DNA from: Allobaculum stercoricanis DSM 13633
Lineage (GTDB): Bacteria > Bacillota_I > Bacilli_A > Erysipelotrichales > Erysipelotrichaceae
Direction: 5' to 3'
Assembly (NCBI RefSeq): GCF_000384195.1
Contig: NZ_KB913034.1
Coordinates: 1,610,213-1,674,212, forward strand
Length of the DNA: 64,000 bases
Within the stretch, counting starts at the first letter, position 1, and the number at the start of each line of letters is the position of its first letter. The translations under genes were made by a program, and so were the position numbers. A model generated the notes under the pieces. It worked only from the letters and a program-made list of their open reading frames with translations. It had not been told where the DNA came from and made no database searches. Below are positions 40,166 through 49,783 of the stretch, one piece after another.

Positions 40166-40754
40166 GAGAATCATCCTTTCTTCTCGTAAGGGCCAGTCCA
40201 TCGCCAACTTCTAAAATCGTGGTTTCATAATCTGGATGTTGATCCAAGAAATCACGATAGCGTTGAACTCGTTTAATTAACCCCTTGGTATGGCGATTAT
40301 TCGTACGTTCAGGATGTTCGACTAGTCCGTGGAAAAACATATTATCGGATACAATCAATCCACCTTCATTAAGCATCGGTGAATATCTTTCAAAAAAACG
40401 CTGATATTGGCCTTTAGCTGCATCAATGAAGATCATGTCATATTTCCAATCAGGAACTTCTACTTCTCTTGCATCCCCTTCAATTAGCGTGATGCGATCT
40501 GCGAATCCGGAGTTGAGAATGTTCTGTCTAGCGACACTTGCCATCTCTGGATTTTTTTCGATCGTAACGATTTTCACATCGTCTAAGATCGTTGCGCAAG
40601 CAATCGATGTGCGCGCAATTGCCGTTCCAATTTCTAAAAACGTTTTAGGATGGAGTGTCTCAAACAATTTTTCCATATACTCCATAGAATCCGCTTGTAG
40701 AATCGGTACGAGGTGCACAATACCATACCGTGTCAGCTCGTCTATGTTACTCAT
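40158..40754 (-). CDS. trmR: SAM-dependent O-methyltransferase, TrmR-like
   Basis: 198 residues, class I methyltransferase of the O-methyltransferase-3 family. Motif I FLEIGTAIARTS, acidic VTIEKNPE, IEGDA, and FIDAAKGQYQRFFERYSPML with DNMFFHGLV closely resemble Bacillus YrrM/TrmR, which methylates 5-hydroxyuridine at tRNA position 34. The assignment rests on those blocks; other small O-methyltransferases are possible. Confidence 0.8.
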   Translation of the reverse strand: MSNIDELTRYGIVHLVPILQADSMEYMEKLFETLHPKTFLEIGTAIARTSIACATILDDVKIVTIEKNPEMASVARQNILNSGFADRITLIEGDAREVEVPDWKYDMIFIDAAKGQYQRFFERYSPMLNEGGLIVSDNMFFHGLVEHPERTNNRHTKGLIKRVQRYRDFLDQHPDYETTILEVGDGLALTRRKDDSHV

Positions 40755-40904
40755 ATATCTAATTTCCTTCCATTTGTCATGGGGAATACCCGACTATTTA
40801 ATTGGCATGAATGCCTAATGATATAACCTTTAACGCTAGGCATTAAAGTTTCTATTTAGAAGAATAACATAAAATAAATTCAACTGTCCCTTGAATTGGG
40901 TAAA

Positions 40905-40937
40905 GAAAAAGCAAGAGGCTAGATTTTCCTCTTGCTT
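40905..40937 (-). terminator. Terminator after rplQ
   Basis: AAGCAAGAGG/CCTCTTGCTT perfect stem with an 8-nt loop, then TTTCTTT on the minus strand. It ends the S10-spc-alpha superoperon. Confidence 0.85.
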
Positions 40938-40960
40938 ATTTTGTATTGAGTAAGCTGAAC

Positions 40961-41323
40961 TTATTTTACGAATTCAACAATTGCCATTGGAGCAGCATCA
41001 CCACGACGGATACGTGTTTTAGTTACACGAGTGTATCCACCATTGCGATCTTTGTAAGCTGGACCAATTTCGTTGAAAAGTTTCTGCAGAGCAGTGGTGC
41101 CTTCGTCATCAACTTCAACGTTGCGAACGTAAGCAGCAGCCTGACGGCGTGCGTGCAGATCGCCACGTTTAGCAAGAGTAACGAGACTATCCATCACTGA
41201 GCTGAGTTCTTTCGCTTTCATTTCAGTGGTTTCCATAGAGCCGTTTTCGATCAAAGAAGTAACCATGTTACGAAGTAAAGCTTTACGATGATCAGCTGTA
41301 CGGCCTAATTTACGATTTCTCAT
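40961..41323 (-). CDS. rplQ: Ribosomal protein L17 (bL17)
   Basis: 120 residues. [23 protein letters not shown] and the C-terminal [24 protein letters not shown] are diagnostic. It follows rpoA by about 10 bp and closes the alpha operon. Confidence 0.98.
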   Translation of the reverse strand: MRNRKLGRTADHRKALLRNMVTSLIENGSMETTEMKAKELSSVMDSLVTLAKRGDLHARRQAAAYVRNVEVDDEGTTALQKLFNEIGPAYKDRNGGYTRVTKTRIRRGDAAPMAIVEFVK

Positions 41324-41332
41324 CTTCGACTC

Positions 41333-42289
41333 CTATGCGTTCTCTCCACCGGATCTGAAGTGCAGACCCAATGAGTAAATTTTGTCTTTGATTTCCTGCA
41401 GCGATTTTTTACCTAAGTTACGGACATGCTGCATTTCCATTTCAGTTTTCTGGCACAATTCATCGACTGTGGAAATTCCTGCACGTTTCAAACAGTTGTA
41501 AGAACGAACAGAAAGTTCAAGATCTTCAATCATCTTAGATTTTAAAGAAGGATCTTCTAATTGAGTTTCTTCTTCCTCTTCGACTGTATTTTTCAATAAG
41601 AAATCTGCGTCAGTGATGATTGCGAGATGATCTCTCAAAATCTTGGATGCGATCGATAATGTTTGGGATGGTTTTAATGTTTCATCCGTATCGATTTCCA
41701 TTGTCAATACATCATAGAGCTGTCCATTTTCATCAACGTGGGATTCGCTACTATATGCGACACGTGTGATCGGGCTGAACAGCGAATCGGTGTAAATAAT
41801 GCCTAAAGGCGTATTTTCACCAGACTGTCTGTGCTTATTAATATCGGCGCCAACATAGCCACGGCCAAGTTTAGCTTGCATGTCCATGCTGAACTCTTTT
41901 CCAGCGGATAATGTACAGATCACCAGATCTTTGTTGAGTACTTCAACTCCCTCTGGGCATTGAATATCGCCAGCTGTGACAACACATGGTCCTGTTTTAC
42001 GAATGCGTAATGTGTAAATACTGTTGTCTGCAATATCGATTTTCAAAATGAGTTGTTTTAAATTCAGAATGAGCTGAGCAACGTCTTCGGTTACTCCCTC
42101 AATTCCTGTAAACTCGTGGTACACTTCGTCAATACGAATGCTGAAAACAGCACCGCCAGGAATAGCAGAGAGTAGAACTCTTCGTAATGCGTTTCCTAGT
42201 GTGATCCCGAATTTGTCAGGAAGAGGCGCAATTTCAAACTTTCCAGAAGCTTGTGTTTCTTCTAAAGTTTTAATTTCGTATTGTTTCAT
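41333..42289 (-). CDS. rpoA: RNA polymerase alpha subunit
   Basis: 318 residues. The N-terminal assembly domain (GITLGNALRRVLLSAIPGGAV) is joined by an acidic linker (EEEEETQLED) to the C-terminal domain (about 250-315: LELSVRSYNCLKRAGI, NLGKKSLQEI) that binds UP elements and activators. A GGAGG site precedes the ATG. Confidence 0.98.
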   Translation of the reverse strand: MKQYEIKTLEETQASGKFEIAPLPDKFGITLGNALRRVLLSAIPGGAVFSIRIDEVYHEFTGIEGVTEDVAQLILNLKQLILKIDIADNSIYTLRIRKTGPCVVTAGDIQCPEGVEVLNKDLVICTLSAGKEFSMDMQAKLGRGYVGADINKHRQSGENTPLGIIYTDSLFSPITRVAYSSESHVDENGQLYDVLTMEIDTDETLKPSQTLSIASKILRDHLAIITDADFLLKNTVEEEEETQLEDPSLKSKMIEDLELSVRSYNCLKRAGISTVDELCQKTEMEMQHVRNLGKKSLQEIKDKIYSLGLHFRSGGENA

Positions 42290-42380
42290 CTGCTGGACCT
42301 CCTTTTTTAGCGAAAACTAAAGTTTCCCCCGACTGTTGTATATATATATTTATTATATACACGAAACAGTGTCCTATCCA

Positions 42381-42773
42381 TTAACCACGTGGGCGTTTTG
42401 GTGGACGGCAGCCGTTATGTGGGATTGGTGTTACATCATTGATCATAGTGATGTCCAAACCTGCAACTTGCAGAGCGCGGACAGCAGCTTCACGTCCAGG
42501 ACCTGGTCCTTTAACCTCAACTGCTACGGATTTCATACCGTGATCAATTGCAGCTTTACCAGCTGCTTCTGCTGCCATTTGTGCAGCATATGGTGTACTT
42601 TTACGGCTTCCTTTGAATCCAAGAGCACCAGCGGAGCTCCAAGAAATTGCGTTTCCGCCTTCATCAGTAATTGTTACGATCGTGTTGTTGAAAGTAGAGT
42701 GGATGTGTGCCATACCTCTAGCAATATTCTTTTTAACGCGACGTTTTCTAACTTGTTGCTGTTTCTTTGCCAT
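42381..42773 (-). CDS. rpsK: Ribosomal protein S11 (uS11)
   Basis: 130 residues. [34 protein letters not shown] and the C-terminal [18 protein letters not shown] are diagnostic. It forms the 30S platform. The gap to rpoA is about 90 bp. Confidence 0.98.
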   Translation of the reverse strand: MAKKQQQVRKRRVKKNIARGMAHIHSTFNNTIVTITDEGGNAISWSSAGALGFKGSRKSTPYAAQMAAEAAGKAAIDHGMKSVAVEVKGPGPGREAAVRALQVAGLDITMINDVTPIPHNGCRPPKRPRG

Positions 42774-42792
42774 ATTATGTCACCTATCCTTT

Positions 42793-43158
42793 CTATTTCT
42801 TCTTATTAGCTACTGTTTTTGCTTTACCTTTACGTGTACGTGCGTTTGTTTTTGTACGTTGTCCACGAACAGGCAGACCTTTACGGTGACGGATACCTCT
42901 GTAGCAACCGATTTCCATCAAGCGTTTGATGTTCAATTGAACTTCACGACGAAGGTCACCTTCGACTTTAATCTGATCAACTGCTTTTCTTAATGTGTTC
43001 AGCTGTTCTTCTGTTAAATCTTTAACACGAATGTCTTCGCTGATATTGTTTTCTTTAAGAATTTTTTCAGCAGTTGGTGCGCCAATTCCATAAATATAGG
43101 TTAAGGCAATGACAGTCCGTTTGTTATTTGGAATGTCAACTCCTGCGATACGAGCCAT
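42793..43158 (-). CDS. rpsM: Ribosomal protein S13 (uS13)
   Basis: 121 residues. [20 protein letters not shown] and [25 protein letters not shown] are diagnostic. It contacts the P-site tRNA and 50S bridges. It follows rpmJ directly. Confidence 0.98.
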   Translation of the reverse strand: MARIAGVDIPNNKRTVIALTYIYGIGAPTAEKILKENNISEDIRVKDLTEEQLNTLRKAVDQIKVEGDLRREVQLNIKRLMEIGCYRGIRHRKGLPVRGQRTKTNARTRKGKAKTVANKKK

Positions 43159-43181
43159 TTCTTCCTCCTGTTAAAAATTAA

Positions 43182-43295
43182 TTAACCCTGTCTCTGTTTG
43201 TGCTTCGGGTTTTCACAAATTACCATGACTCTGCCATTACGACGGATGACACGGCATTTATCACAGATGGGTTTCACGGATGGTCTTACTTTCAT
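43182..43295 (-). CDS. rpmJ: Ribosomal protein L36 (bL36), zinc form
   Basis: 37 residues. The zinc ligands Cys11, Cys14, Cys27 and His32 are all present ([26 protein letters not shown]). GAAAGGGG precedes the ATG. In Bacillus infA lies just upstream; here there is instead a gene-free structured stretch. Confidence 0.97.
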   Translation of the reverse strand: MKVRPSVKPICDKCRVIRRNGRVMVICENPKHKQRQG

Positions 43296-43540
43296 GTGTA
43301 TACCCCTTTCGATGTTCACGTATTCAACCTGCTAAAATCCCCTCATAGATTGAACGTATTTTAGTAGAAACGTGATAGTCTGCTAAGCGCGATCTACTTT
43401 GTAGTAGAATTCCCAGTTTGGGCTTCAACCGCGGGCTAGACGGCAGGCAGGATTTTTACCTGCTTCAATGTTTTCCTCTATTTTTGGGGAAAATTCCATT
43501 GATTTTTCATTGCGAACCTAGTTTTGGACCATATAAAAAA
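43296..43540 (-). promoter_or_regulatory. Structured, gene-free leader before rpmJ
   Basis: About 245 nt with no open frame. Hairpins seen: CTAAAAT/ATTTTAG (43332-43365), TCTACT/AGTAGA with tetraloop (43393-43408), CCCA/TGGG (43412-43422), GCAGG/CCTGC (43447-43463) and TTTTCC/GGAAAA (43471-43493). It probably contains the promoter and leader of rpmJ-rpsM-rpsK-rpoA-rplQ. No known riboswitch consensus fits. Confidence 0.5.
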
Positions 43541-43575
43541 CTAAATTGCGCCTAGTTAGTATAGGCGCAATTTCA
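43541..43575 (-). terminator. Terminator after adk
   Basis: AAATTGCGCC/GGCGCAATTT perfect 10-bp stem followed by AGTTTTTTAT on the minus strand. Confidence 0.85.
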
Positions 43576-43592
43576 AATTAATGCAAGGAATT

Positions 43593-44240
43593 TTATGAAT
43601 TTAAATTTGCAGAAATATCTGTCCAAATTGCTTCGAAGTCGCGGTTTGCATCTACGAGGACAACTTTGTTCTGATCTTGGTAATGTTCGATAACTGGGCG
43701 AGTTGCTCTGTCGTATTCACCTAAGCGAACAGCTAAGCTTTCTTCGTTATCATCTGCACGATAAGTTAATTCAGTTTGGCAATGGTCACATACATTTTCT
43801 ACTTTTGTAGGTTTAAAGTAGATGTTGTAAATTTCGCCACAATTTGGGCAAGTGCGACGACCTAAGATACGTTTGTTTAAAACTTCATTTGGAACATCTA
43901 AATATAAAACAGTTTCAACTTCTTGTGGTGTACCTTTAGTCATTTCATCGAAAGCTTTCGCTTGCTCTAATGTTCTTGGGTAACCATCTAATAAATAACC
44001 TTTTGAATCTGCTGGTAAATTGCGCAGTGTATCTAAAACCATTTTATTTACAAGTTCATCTGGTACAAGCAAACCTTTGTCCATGTAAGTTTTTGCTTCT
44101 TGACCAAGTGCTGTATTTTCTTTGATATTTTTACGGAAAATATCTCCAGTTGAGATGTGATCGATTTGGTATTGGTCTTTTAAACGGCTACTGAAAGTTC
44201 CTTTTCCAGAACCTGGCGCACCCATGATAAATAAATTCAT
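43593..44240 (-). CDS. adk: Adenylate kinase
   Basis: Equilibrates ATP, ADP and AMP. 215 residues from the ATG at 44240 behind GGGAG; the longer frame to 44291 lacks support. P-loop GAPGSGKGT, GYPRTLEQA, and a lid with a four-Cys zinc site (CPNCG and CDHC), typical of Gram-positive enzymes. Its own terminators on both sides separate it from secY and rpmJ. Confidence 0.97.
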   Translation of the reverse strand: MNLFIMGAPGSGKGTFSSRLKDQYQIDHISTGDIFRKNIKENTALGQEAKTYMDKGLLVPDELVNKMVLDTLRNLPADSKGYLLDGYPRTLEQAKAFDEMTKGTPQEVETVLYLDVPNEVLNKRILGRRTCPNCGEIYNIYFKPTKVENVCDHCQTELTYRADDNEESLAVRLGEYDRATRPVIEHYQDQNKVVLVDANRDFEAIWTDISANLNS

Positions 44241-44777
44241 TGCAGTTCTCCCTCTATCTATGTGGAATCCATGTGAAATACTTGGGTTCAAATAAGCTCA
44301 TTTGTTTAATCAGAATTTGAAAATCAATTCTAAATCAACAGTTTCTTTTATAAGATTACGATGATGCAAAGCAGCACTCTAAGATAAACCGTCTGATTCT
44401 GGCTTGTCATCTATTTTCAAACTCTATAGATAAACAAATTTCATTATTTATTCTCTAATTTATTGCAAATTTGCACAAGTCTACTGAATGAATTGTCATA
44501 AGAAAGGCTTGACTCGTTAATGGAAAGTGAAATTGTATTCCTTTACATTTTTGCTCACTTCTATCATGACTAATAATCTCTGATTTATATGTCATTTATT
44601 TTGTTTACTAAAACTCAAATATCCTGTGTTCTTTGACACAAAAACGCAAAGAGCATATACATCCTTTAATCTTTAAACATATTTATTCAAAGTGAATGCA
44701 ACTGATTGCAACATTGATTATTTGATTTTTCATGTTTATACCAGCCTTGATGCATGGCCAGATAACAACACATCAGA
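44241..44777. other. Long A+T-rich gap between secY terminator and adk
   Basis: About 535 bp, unusually long for this conserved region. It must hold the adk promoter, but no clear -35/-10 pair stands out. No ORF with a ribosome site and no RNA gene was seen. Confidence 0.5.
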
Positions 44778-44815
44778 AAAAAGCCTATATCCAGAAAGGA
44801 TATAGGCGATTATAA
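44778..44815 (-). terminator. Terminator after secY
   Basis: GCCTATATCC/GGATATAGGC perfect 10-bp stem, loop TTTCT, six T residues on the minus strand. Confidence 0.9.
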
Positions 44816-44817
44816 GC

Positions 44818-46110
44818 TTAGTCAAAATCGTAATATTTTTTATACGCTTTTTGAGTAACGAGGCCTTGAACTTGACGAACAGTTTCGATAGCTACACCGA
44901 CAACGATGATCATACCTGTACCACCAAGAGCCATAGAAGTTGGCATATCTGCCCAAATCAATGGCATCAAGTGAGGTAATACTGCAATTAATGCAAGAGC
45001 ACTTGCACCAAGAACAGTAATTCTTGATAATGCTTTGTCGATATAAGTTTCTGTTTGTTTACCAGGTCTTACACTTGGAATGTAAGCACCGGATTTTCCA
45101 AGATTATCTGCAACTTGTTCTGGATTGATTTGCATTTTCGAATAGAAGAATGTAAATGTCAAAATCAAAACAACATAGATTAAAATGGAATACCAAGTTT
45201 TTAAGCCTAGCCAGTTTTGCATCGTAACATACCAGCCGGCACCTTTCGCAAAGAAGCTGCACACCTGAAGAGGTGCCATCATCAAGGAAGATGCAAAAAT
45301 TACTGGGATTACAGATGCAGAGTTGATCTTTAATGGCAAATAGTTCATTTTAGAATTTTTCGCCAATGACATCGATGAAGATGTGTATTGGATTGGAATT
45401 CTCAGCTCAGCTGTATTAATCAAAGTAACTAAAACGATAATTAATAAGTAAATTAAAATGTATGCCGCAAAGATCCAGCCTCCGTGAGCAAGTTCGCCGT
45501 TGACGAGAGTGTTCCAAGCATCTGCGAATTGTTGAGGCATACGGCCCACGATACCAGCCATAATGACCATCGATACACCGTTTCCGATTCCTTTAGCAGA
45601 AATCTGATCACCAATCCAGACAAGGAACATGGATCCTGCAGTAAAGATCATCGATACAAAAAGTAATTTAGCAGTGCTTAATCCACCAATAAATAACCCG
45701 TTGTACATGTTTGAGAAGCTATAGCTGATAGAAATTGATTGAACAAAACCAAAAACAACTGCTAAATAACGAGTGTATTGGTCTAATTTCTTACGGCCAT
45801 TCGCTCCGGATTTGGACAATTCAGCAAGTGCTGGAATAACATCCATACTAAGCATTTGGATGATGATAGATGCGGTAATGTAAGGTGTAACCCCGATCGC
45901 AAAAACCGAGAACTGCTCTAATCCACCGCCTCCAAGCAGGCTCATCATCGCAAACAAGCTGTTATCTTCAATGCTTGCTACGAGTCCTTCCGTGTTCACG
46001 CCTGGAACTGTGATCGCACATCCCAAACGATAAACAAGAAAGGCAAAGAGAGTGAACAGGATTCGATTACGAATATCCTTGTTCATCATCATTGCCTTAA
46101 TGGTTTTCAT
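44818..46110 (-). CDS. secY: Protein translocase subunit SecY
   Basis: 430 residues, ten-helix channel of the general secretion pathway. VPGVNTEGL near the N-terminus, GVTPYITASIIIQML (plug/helix 2) and the C-terminal loops GKQTETYIDKALSRI and LGGTGMIIVVGVAIET are typical. It starts 3 bp after rplO. Confidence 0.98.
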   Translation of the reverse strand: MKTIKAMMMNKDIRNRILFTLFAFLVYRLGCAITVPGVNTEGLVASIEDNSLFAMMSLLGGGGLEQFSVFAIGVTPYITASIIIQMLSMDVIPALAELSKSGANGRKKLDQYTRYLAVVFGFVQSISISYSFSNMYNGLFIGGLSTAKLLFVSMIFTAGSMFLVWIGDQISAKGIGNGVSMVIMAGIVGRMPQQFADAWNTLVNGELAHGGWIFAAYILIYLLIIVLVTLINTAELRIPIQYTSSSMSLAKNSKMNYLPLKINSASVIPVIFASSLMMAPLQVCSFFAKGAGWYVTMQNWLGLKTWYSILIYVVLILTFTFFYSKMQINPEQVADNLGKSGAYIPSVRPGKQTETYIDKALSRITVLGASALALIAVLPHLMPLIWADMPTSMALGGTGMIIVVGVAIETVRQVQGLVTQKAYKKYYDFD

Positions 46111-46113
46111 TAA

Positions 46114-46551
46114 TTAACGAACCTCGATAGTTCCGCCTGCTTTAACGATTGCTTCTTCAGCTGATTTAGAGAATTTAGCTGCTACAACGTGCAGTTTTTT
46201 CTCAAGAGTTCCTTCACCAAGGATTTTAACTCCAGCAAGTTGTTTCTTCAGGATACCTTCAGATTTTAATAATTCTGGAGTTACTGTAGTTCCGTCTTCG
46301 AAACGGTTTAAGTCTCTAACGTTCAATACAGCATATTCTTTACGGTTGAAGTTAGTGAATCCACGTTTTGGTAAACGGCGAGCCAAAGTTGTTTGACCAC
46401 CTTCAAAACCTAAACGTACTCCACCACCGGAACGTGCTTTTTGACCTTTTTGTCCACGTCCAGATGTTTTACCAAGACCTGATCCAGGTCCGCGTCCAAC
46501 TCTTTTTCTGGATGCACGGGATTCAGTCTGGGAAAGTTCATGTAATTTCAT
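46114..46551 (-). CDS. rplO: Ribosomal protein L15 (uL15)
   Basis: 145 residues with the Gly/Arg-rich N-terminus ([21 protein letters not shown]) and [18 protein letters not shown]. It follows rpsE by only 15 bp, so rpmD, which normally lies between them, is absent here. Confidence 0.98.
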   Translation of the reverse strand: MKLHELSQTESRASRKRVGRGPGSGLGKTSGRGQKGQKARSGGGVRLGFEGGQTTLARRLPKRGFTNFNRKEYAVLNVRDLNRFEDGTTVTPELLKSEGILKKQLAGVKILGEGTLEKKLHVVAAKFSKSAEEAIVKAGGTIEVR

Positions 46552-46566
46552 TTCGTTTCCTCCTTC

Positions 46567-47076
46567 TTACCCGCGGATTTCTTCTGGCTTTTTGCCACGA
46601 AGTTCAGCTACTTGGTCAAGTGTGCGTAAAGACTGCAGACCTTGTACAGTTGCACGCACTGTATTGATTTTTGTACGGCTTCCGAGGTTTTTAGTTAATA
46701 CGTCAGTGATACCTGCAAGTTCAAGAACTGCACGAGTTGCACCACCAGCGATAACACCAGTACCTTCAGATGCGGGTCTCATAAATACTTTTCCTGCACC
46801 AAATGCACCTGTGATTTCGTGAGGAATAGTTGTACCAACGATTGGTACAGTGAACATGTTTTTCTTAGCTGCTTCAGATGCTTTGCGGATAGCTTCAGGT
46901 ACTTCTTTAGCTTTACCAGTTCCAACACCTACGCGGCCTTTTTTGTCACCAACTACGACTAAAGCAGCAAAACGCATACGGCGTCCACCTTTAACTGTTT
47001 TAGCGATACGGTTGATGGAGATTACCTGTTCTTCGAACTCTTTTGGTTCTCTTCTTTGTCTTCTTTCGTTTGCCAT
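46567..47076 (-). CDS. rpsE: Ribosomal protein S5 (uS5)
   Basis: 169 residues. [24 protein letters not shown] and the [16 protein letters not shown] region are diagnostic. It is involved in decoding fidelity. Confidence 0.98.
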   Translation of the reverse strand: MANERRQRREPKEFEEQVISINRIAKTVKGGRRMRFAALVVVGDKKGRVGVGTGKAKEVPEAIRKASEAAKKNMFTVPIVGTTIPHEITGAFGAGKVFMRPASEGTGVIAGGATRAVLELAGITDVLTKNLGSRTKINTVRATVQGLQSLRTLDQVAELRGKKPEEIRG

Positions 47077-47085
47077 GGCGACCTC

Positions 47086-47442
47086 CTAGAATTCCAGGCC
47101 GCCTTCACGAGCGGCATCAGCTAATGCTTGAACACGACCAGTGTAAAGGTATCCACCGCGGTCAAACACAACTTTTTTAATATCTTTTTCAAGTGCGCGT
47201 TTAGCGAGTTCAGCACCTACTAATTTTGCTGCTTCAATGTTACCACCGTTAGACAGTTTCATTGCTTCAGAAGAAGCAGATACTAAAGTGTGGCCATGAA
47301 CATCATCGATGATCTGAGCCTGAATGTTAGCATTACTTCTGAATACGTTTAAACGTGGGCATTCAGGAGTTCCGCTGATTCTCTGACGAATACGTAAGTG
47401 ACGTTTCTGTCTTGCTGCGTTTCTAGATTGTTTTTTAATCAT
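47086..47442 (-). CDS. rplR: Ribosomal protein L18 (uL18)
   Basis: 118 residues, 5S rRNA binder. [23 protein letters not shown] and [26 protein letters not shown] are diagnostic. Confidence 0.98.
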   Translation of the reverse strand: MIKKQSRNAARQKRHLRIRQRISGTPECPRLNVFRSNANIQAQIIDDVHGHTLVSASSEAMKLSNGGNIEAAKLVGAELAKRALEKDIKKVVFDRGGYLYTGRVQALADAAREGGLEF

Positions 47443-47461
47443 TTTCTATACTCCTTTCCCA

Positions 47462-48007
47462 CTATTTCTTACCAGCAGTTTTACCTTCTTTACGACGAAC
47501 ATATTCATCTTTATAACGAATACCTTTGCCTTTGTAAGGTTCTGGTTTACGAACTGCTCTTACGTTAGCTGCGAATTCACCAACGCTTTGTTTATCAATA
47601 CCTTTTACAACGATAGTTGTAGCAGATGGGCATGTAACTTCTAAGTCAGCTGGAATTTCCATATCTACTTGATGAGAGAAACCAACGTTCATTGTTAAAG
47701 TGTTGCCTTTAACTGCTGTACGGAAACCGATACCTACGAGTTCGAGTTCTTTTTGGAATCCTTCGGATACACCAACAACCATGTTGTGAAGCAGAGCACG
47801 TGTTGTACCATGCATCTGTTTTGTTGCTTTTAAGTCATTTGGGCGTTTTACAATGACTGTGTTATCTGCGAGATCTAAAGTAAGATAATCTGCAAATTTT
47901 CTTGTCAAAGTCCCTTTTGGCCCCTTGACAGTCACCTCATTCCCTGGTTTTACGTCAATAGTAACACCAGCAGGAACGGTAATCAGTTTATTGCCGATAC
48001 GTGACAT
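47462..48007 (-). CDS. rplF: Ribosomal protein L6 (uL6)
   Basis: 181 residues. MSRIGNKLITVPAGV, VKGPKGTLTRKF and the C-terminal KPEPYKGKGIRYKDEYVRRKEGKT are diagnostic. A strong AGGAGG site precedes it. Unusually, 265 nt separate it from rpsH. Confidence 0.98.
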   Translation of the reverse strand: MSRIGNKLITVPAGVTIDVKPGNEVTVKGPKGTLTRKFADYLTLDLADNTVIVKRPNDLKATKQMHGTTRALLHNMVVGVSEGFQKELELVGIGFRTAVKGNTLTMNVGFSHQVDMEIPADLEVTCPSATTIVVKGIDKQSVGEFAANVRAVRKPEPYKGKGIRYKDEYVRRKEGKTAGKK

Positions 48008-48272
48008 TCAGTAATTTCCTCCTGCAATAACTGGACGAACCAGTATATAGATAAATCCCTAAATACACGAAAGCTCCCGTCGAAACGGGGACTTTCTTAT
48101 ATTCAGATTTATCAAAATCAATGCACTCAGCCTATTCCGCATATCATAAAGATAAGTTTCGAAATTTAGATGACATATAGAATGCCTACAATGATCCGAC
48201 GAATTAAGGGCTTCGCTAAAGGGTCATTGCCTGAAATAGGTTATGAGCACATGATTCTAACAATTTAATATA
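48008..48272 (-). other. 265-nt structured gap between rpsH and rplF
   Basis: No ORF is seen. Three hairpins are: CTGG/CCAG (48031-48043); a long stem-loop at 48053-48110 with GAAAG.CCCCGT capped by a TTCG-type loop; and a long stem at 48184-48231 pairing GCCTACAATGATCC with GGGTCATTGCC. In most bacteria these two genes are almost adjacent. Confidence 0.6.
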
Positions 48273-48671
48273 TTACCAGATATAAGCGATAACTTCGCCG
48301 CCTACATTGGCTTTTTTAGCATCACGGTCTGTCATTACACCTTTAGAAGTGGAAATGATAGCGGTGCCAAGTCCGTTTAATACACGTGGCAGATTGTCTG
48401 CAGGTGCATAAACGCGGAATCCTGGTTTAGAAATGCGTTTTAAACCAGAGATAACTTTTTCTCCGTTTTTACCATATTTCAGATCGATTGTTAAAGATTT
48501 TTTAACACCATCAGCTTCTGTGGAGAAACCGTTGATGTAACCTTCTTCAACAAGGATTTTCGCAATACGTTCTTTCTCTTTGCTGGAAGGCATGGAGACT
48601 GTTTCATGCTTCTGTGCAAGAGCATTGCGAATACGAGTAAGCATATCTGCAATTGGATCGGACAATGTCAT
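48273..48671 (-). CDS. rpsH: Ribosomal protein S8 (uS8)
   Basis: 132 residues. [13 protein letters not shown] at the N-terminus and [22 protein letters not shown] at the C-terminus are diagnostic. In other bacteria S8 represses the spc operon by binding its mRNA. Confidence 0.98.
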   Translation of the reverse strand: MTLSDPIADMLTRIRNALAQKHETVSMPSSKEKERIAKILVEEGYINGFSTEADGVKKSLTIDLKYGKNGEKVISGLKRISKPGFRVYAPADNLPRVLNGLGTAIISTSKGVMTDRDAKKANVGGEVIAYIW

Positions 48672-48688
48672 GATAAATAACCTCCTTG

Positions 48689-48874
48689 TTACCAGCTTGC
48701 TTTTTTAACTCCAGGAATTTGACCTTTGTAAGCCAATTCTCTGAAGCAGATACGGCAGATGCCGTATTTTTTCAATACAGAGTGTGGACGACCACATCTC
48801 TGACAGCGAGTGTACTCGCGAACTTTAAATTTCTGAGGACGCTGCTGTTTTAACTTCATCGCTTTCTTTGCCAT
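48689..48874 (-). CDS. rpsN: Ribosomal protein S14, zinc form (uS14)
   Basis: 61 residues, type Z. The zinc ligands Cys24, Cys27, Cys40 and Cys43 (CQRC and CRIC) are all present, so this is the primary C+ form rather than the zinc-free paralogue. Confidence 0.98.
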   Translation of the reverse strand: MAKKAMKLKQQRPQKFKVREYTRCQRCGRPHSVLKKYGICRICFRELAYKGQIPGVKKASW

Positions 48875-48883
48875 GAGTTCCTC

Positions 48884-49426
48884 CTACTTTTTGACGAAAG
48901 GCATACCCATTAAAGTGAGCAGAGCCTTAGCTTCGTCATTTGTTTCTGCAGTTGTAACAATAACAACATCCATACCTCTAGAACGATTAACTTTATCAAA
49001 GTCAATTTCTGGGAAGATGATTTGTTCTTTTACACCGAGAGTATAGTTACCGCGTCCATCAAACGCTGTATCGGAAACACCGCGGAAGTCACGTACACGT
49101 GGTAAAGAAATGTTGAATAATTTATCTAAGAATTCATACATTTTAACGCCACGTAAAGTAACTTTGCATCCGATTGGCATGCCTTCACGAACTTTGAAGT
49201 TCGCGATGGATTTTTTTGCTTTAGTGATTACTGGAGCTTGACCAGTAATAGCAGCGAGTTCTTCAACTGCTTCATCCATAAACTTGGAGTTCTGAATAGC
49301 GTCCCCAACACCGATGTTGACAACAACTTTTTCAATCTTCGGAACCTGCATCGTGGAAGAATAGTTGAACTGTTTCATCAGTTCCGGTACGATCTGGGAC
49401 TGGTATTTTTCTTTTAACCGGTTCAT
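48884..49426 (-). CDS. rplE: Ribosomal protein L5 (uL5)
   Basis: 180 residues, 5S rRNA and P-site tRNA contact. [28 protein letters not shown] and [22 protein letters not shown] are diagnostic. Confidence 0.98.
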   Translation of the reverse strand: MNRLKEKYQSQIVPELMKQFNYSSTMQVPKIEKVVVNIGVGDAIQNSKFMDEAVEELAAITGQAPVITKAKKSIANFKVREGMPIGCKVTLRGVKMYEFLDKLFNISLPRVRDFRGVSDTAFDGRGNYTLGVKEQIIFPEIDFDKVNRSRGMDVVIVTTAETNDEAKALLTLMGMPFVKK

Positions 49427-49437
49427 GTTCTATCCTC

Positions 49438-49770
49438 CTACTTTTTTTCTTTTACTTCGTTACCGCTTTTTTTGAAGTAACGAACTTTAACTGTATTACC
49501 ATCTTTGTCTTCGACAAATTTGTATCCTACGCGACCAGCTTCTTTAGCTTTTTCATCGTAAAGAGCAACGTTTGAAACGTGGATTTTTGCTTCTTTTTCG
49601 ATGATTCCACCATCAGGGTTAGCCTGAGTAGGTTTTTGGTGTTTTTTTACTACGTTAACACCTTCAACGATGACCTTGTTTTCTTTTGGGAAAGCTGCAA
49701 GGACTTCGCCGATTGTGCCTTTATAAGCCCCGGTCATTACCTGGACTTTATCGCCTTTTCTAATCTTCAC
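49438..49770 (-). CDS. rplX: Ribosomal protein L24 (uL24)
   Basis: 110 residues, assembly initiator. [21 protein letters not shown] (KOW motif) and the [20 protein letters not shown] block are diagnostic. Confidence 0.98.
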   Translation of the reverse strand: MKIRKGDKVQVMTGAYKGTIGEVLAAFPKENKVIVEGVNVVKKHQKPTQANPDGGIIEKEAKIHVSNVALYDEKAKEAGRVGYKFVEDKDGNTVKVRYFKKSGNEVKEKK

Positions 49771-49783
49771 GAAAAAATCCTCC

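Noticed and set aside
43296..43540. FMN or cobalamin riboswitch before rpmJ
   Set aside because: Short blocks such as GGTAAAAATCC and GCCCGCGG recall these elements, but the ordered consensus helices and the complete conserved boxes are missing, and the downstream genes are ribosomal.
43296..43592. infA between adk and rpmJ
   Set aside because: All frames were read and none gives an IF-1-like protein.
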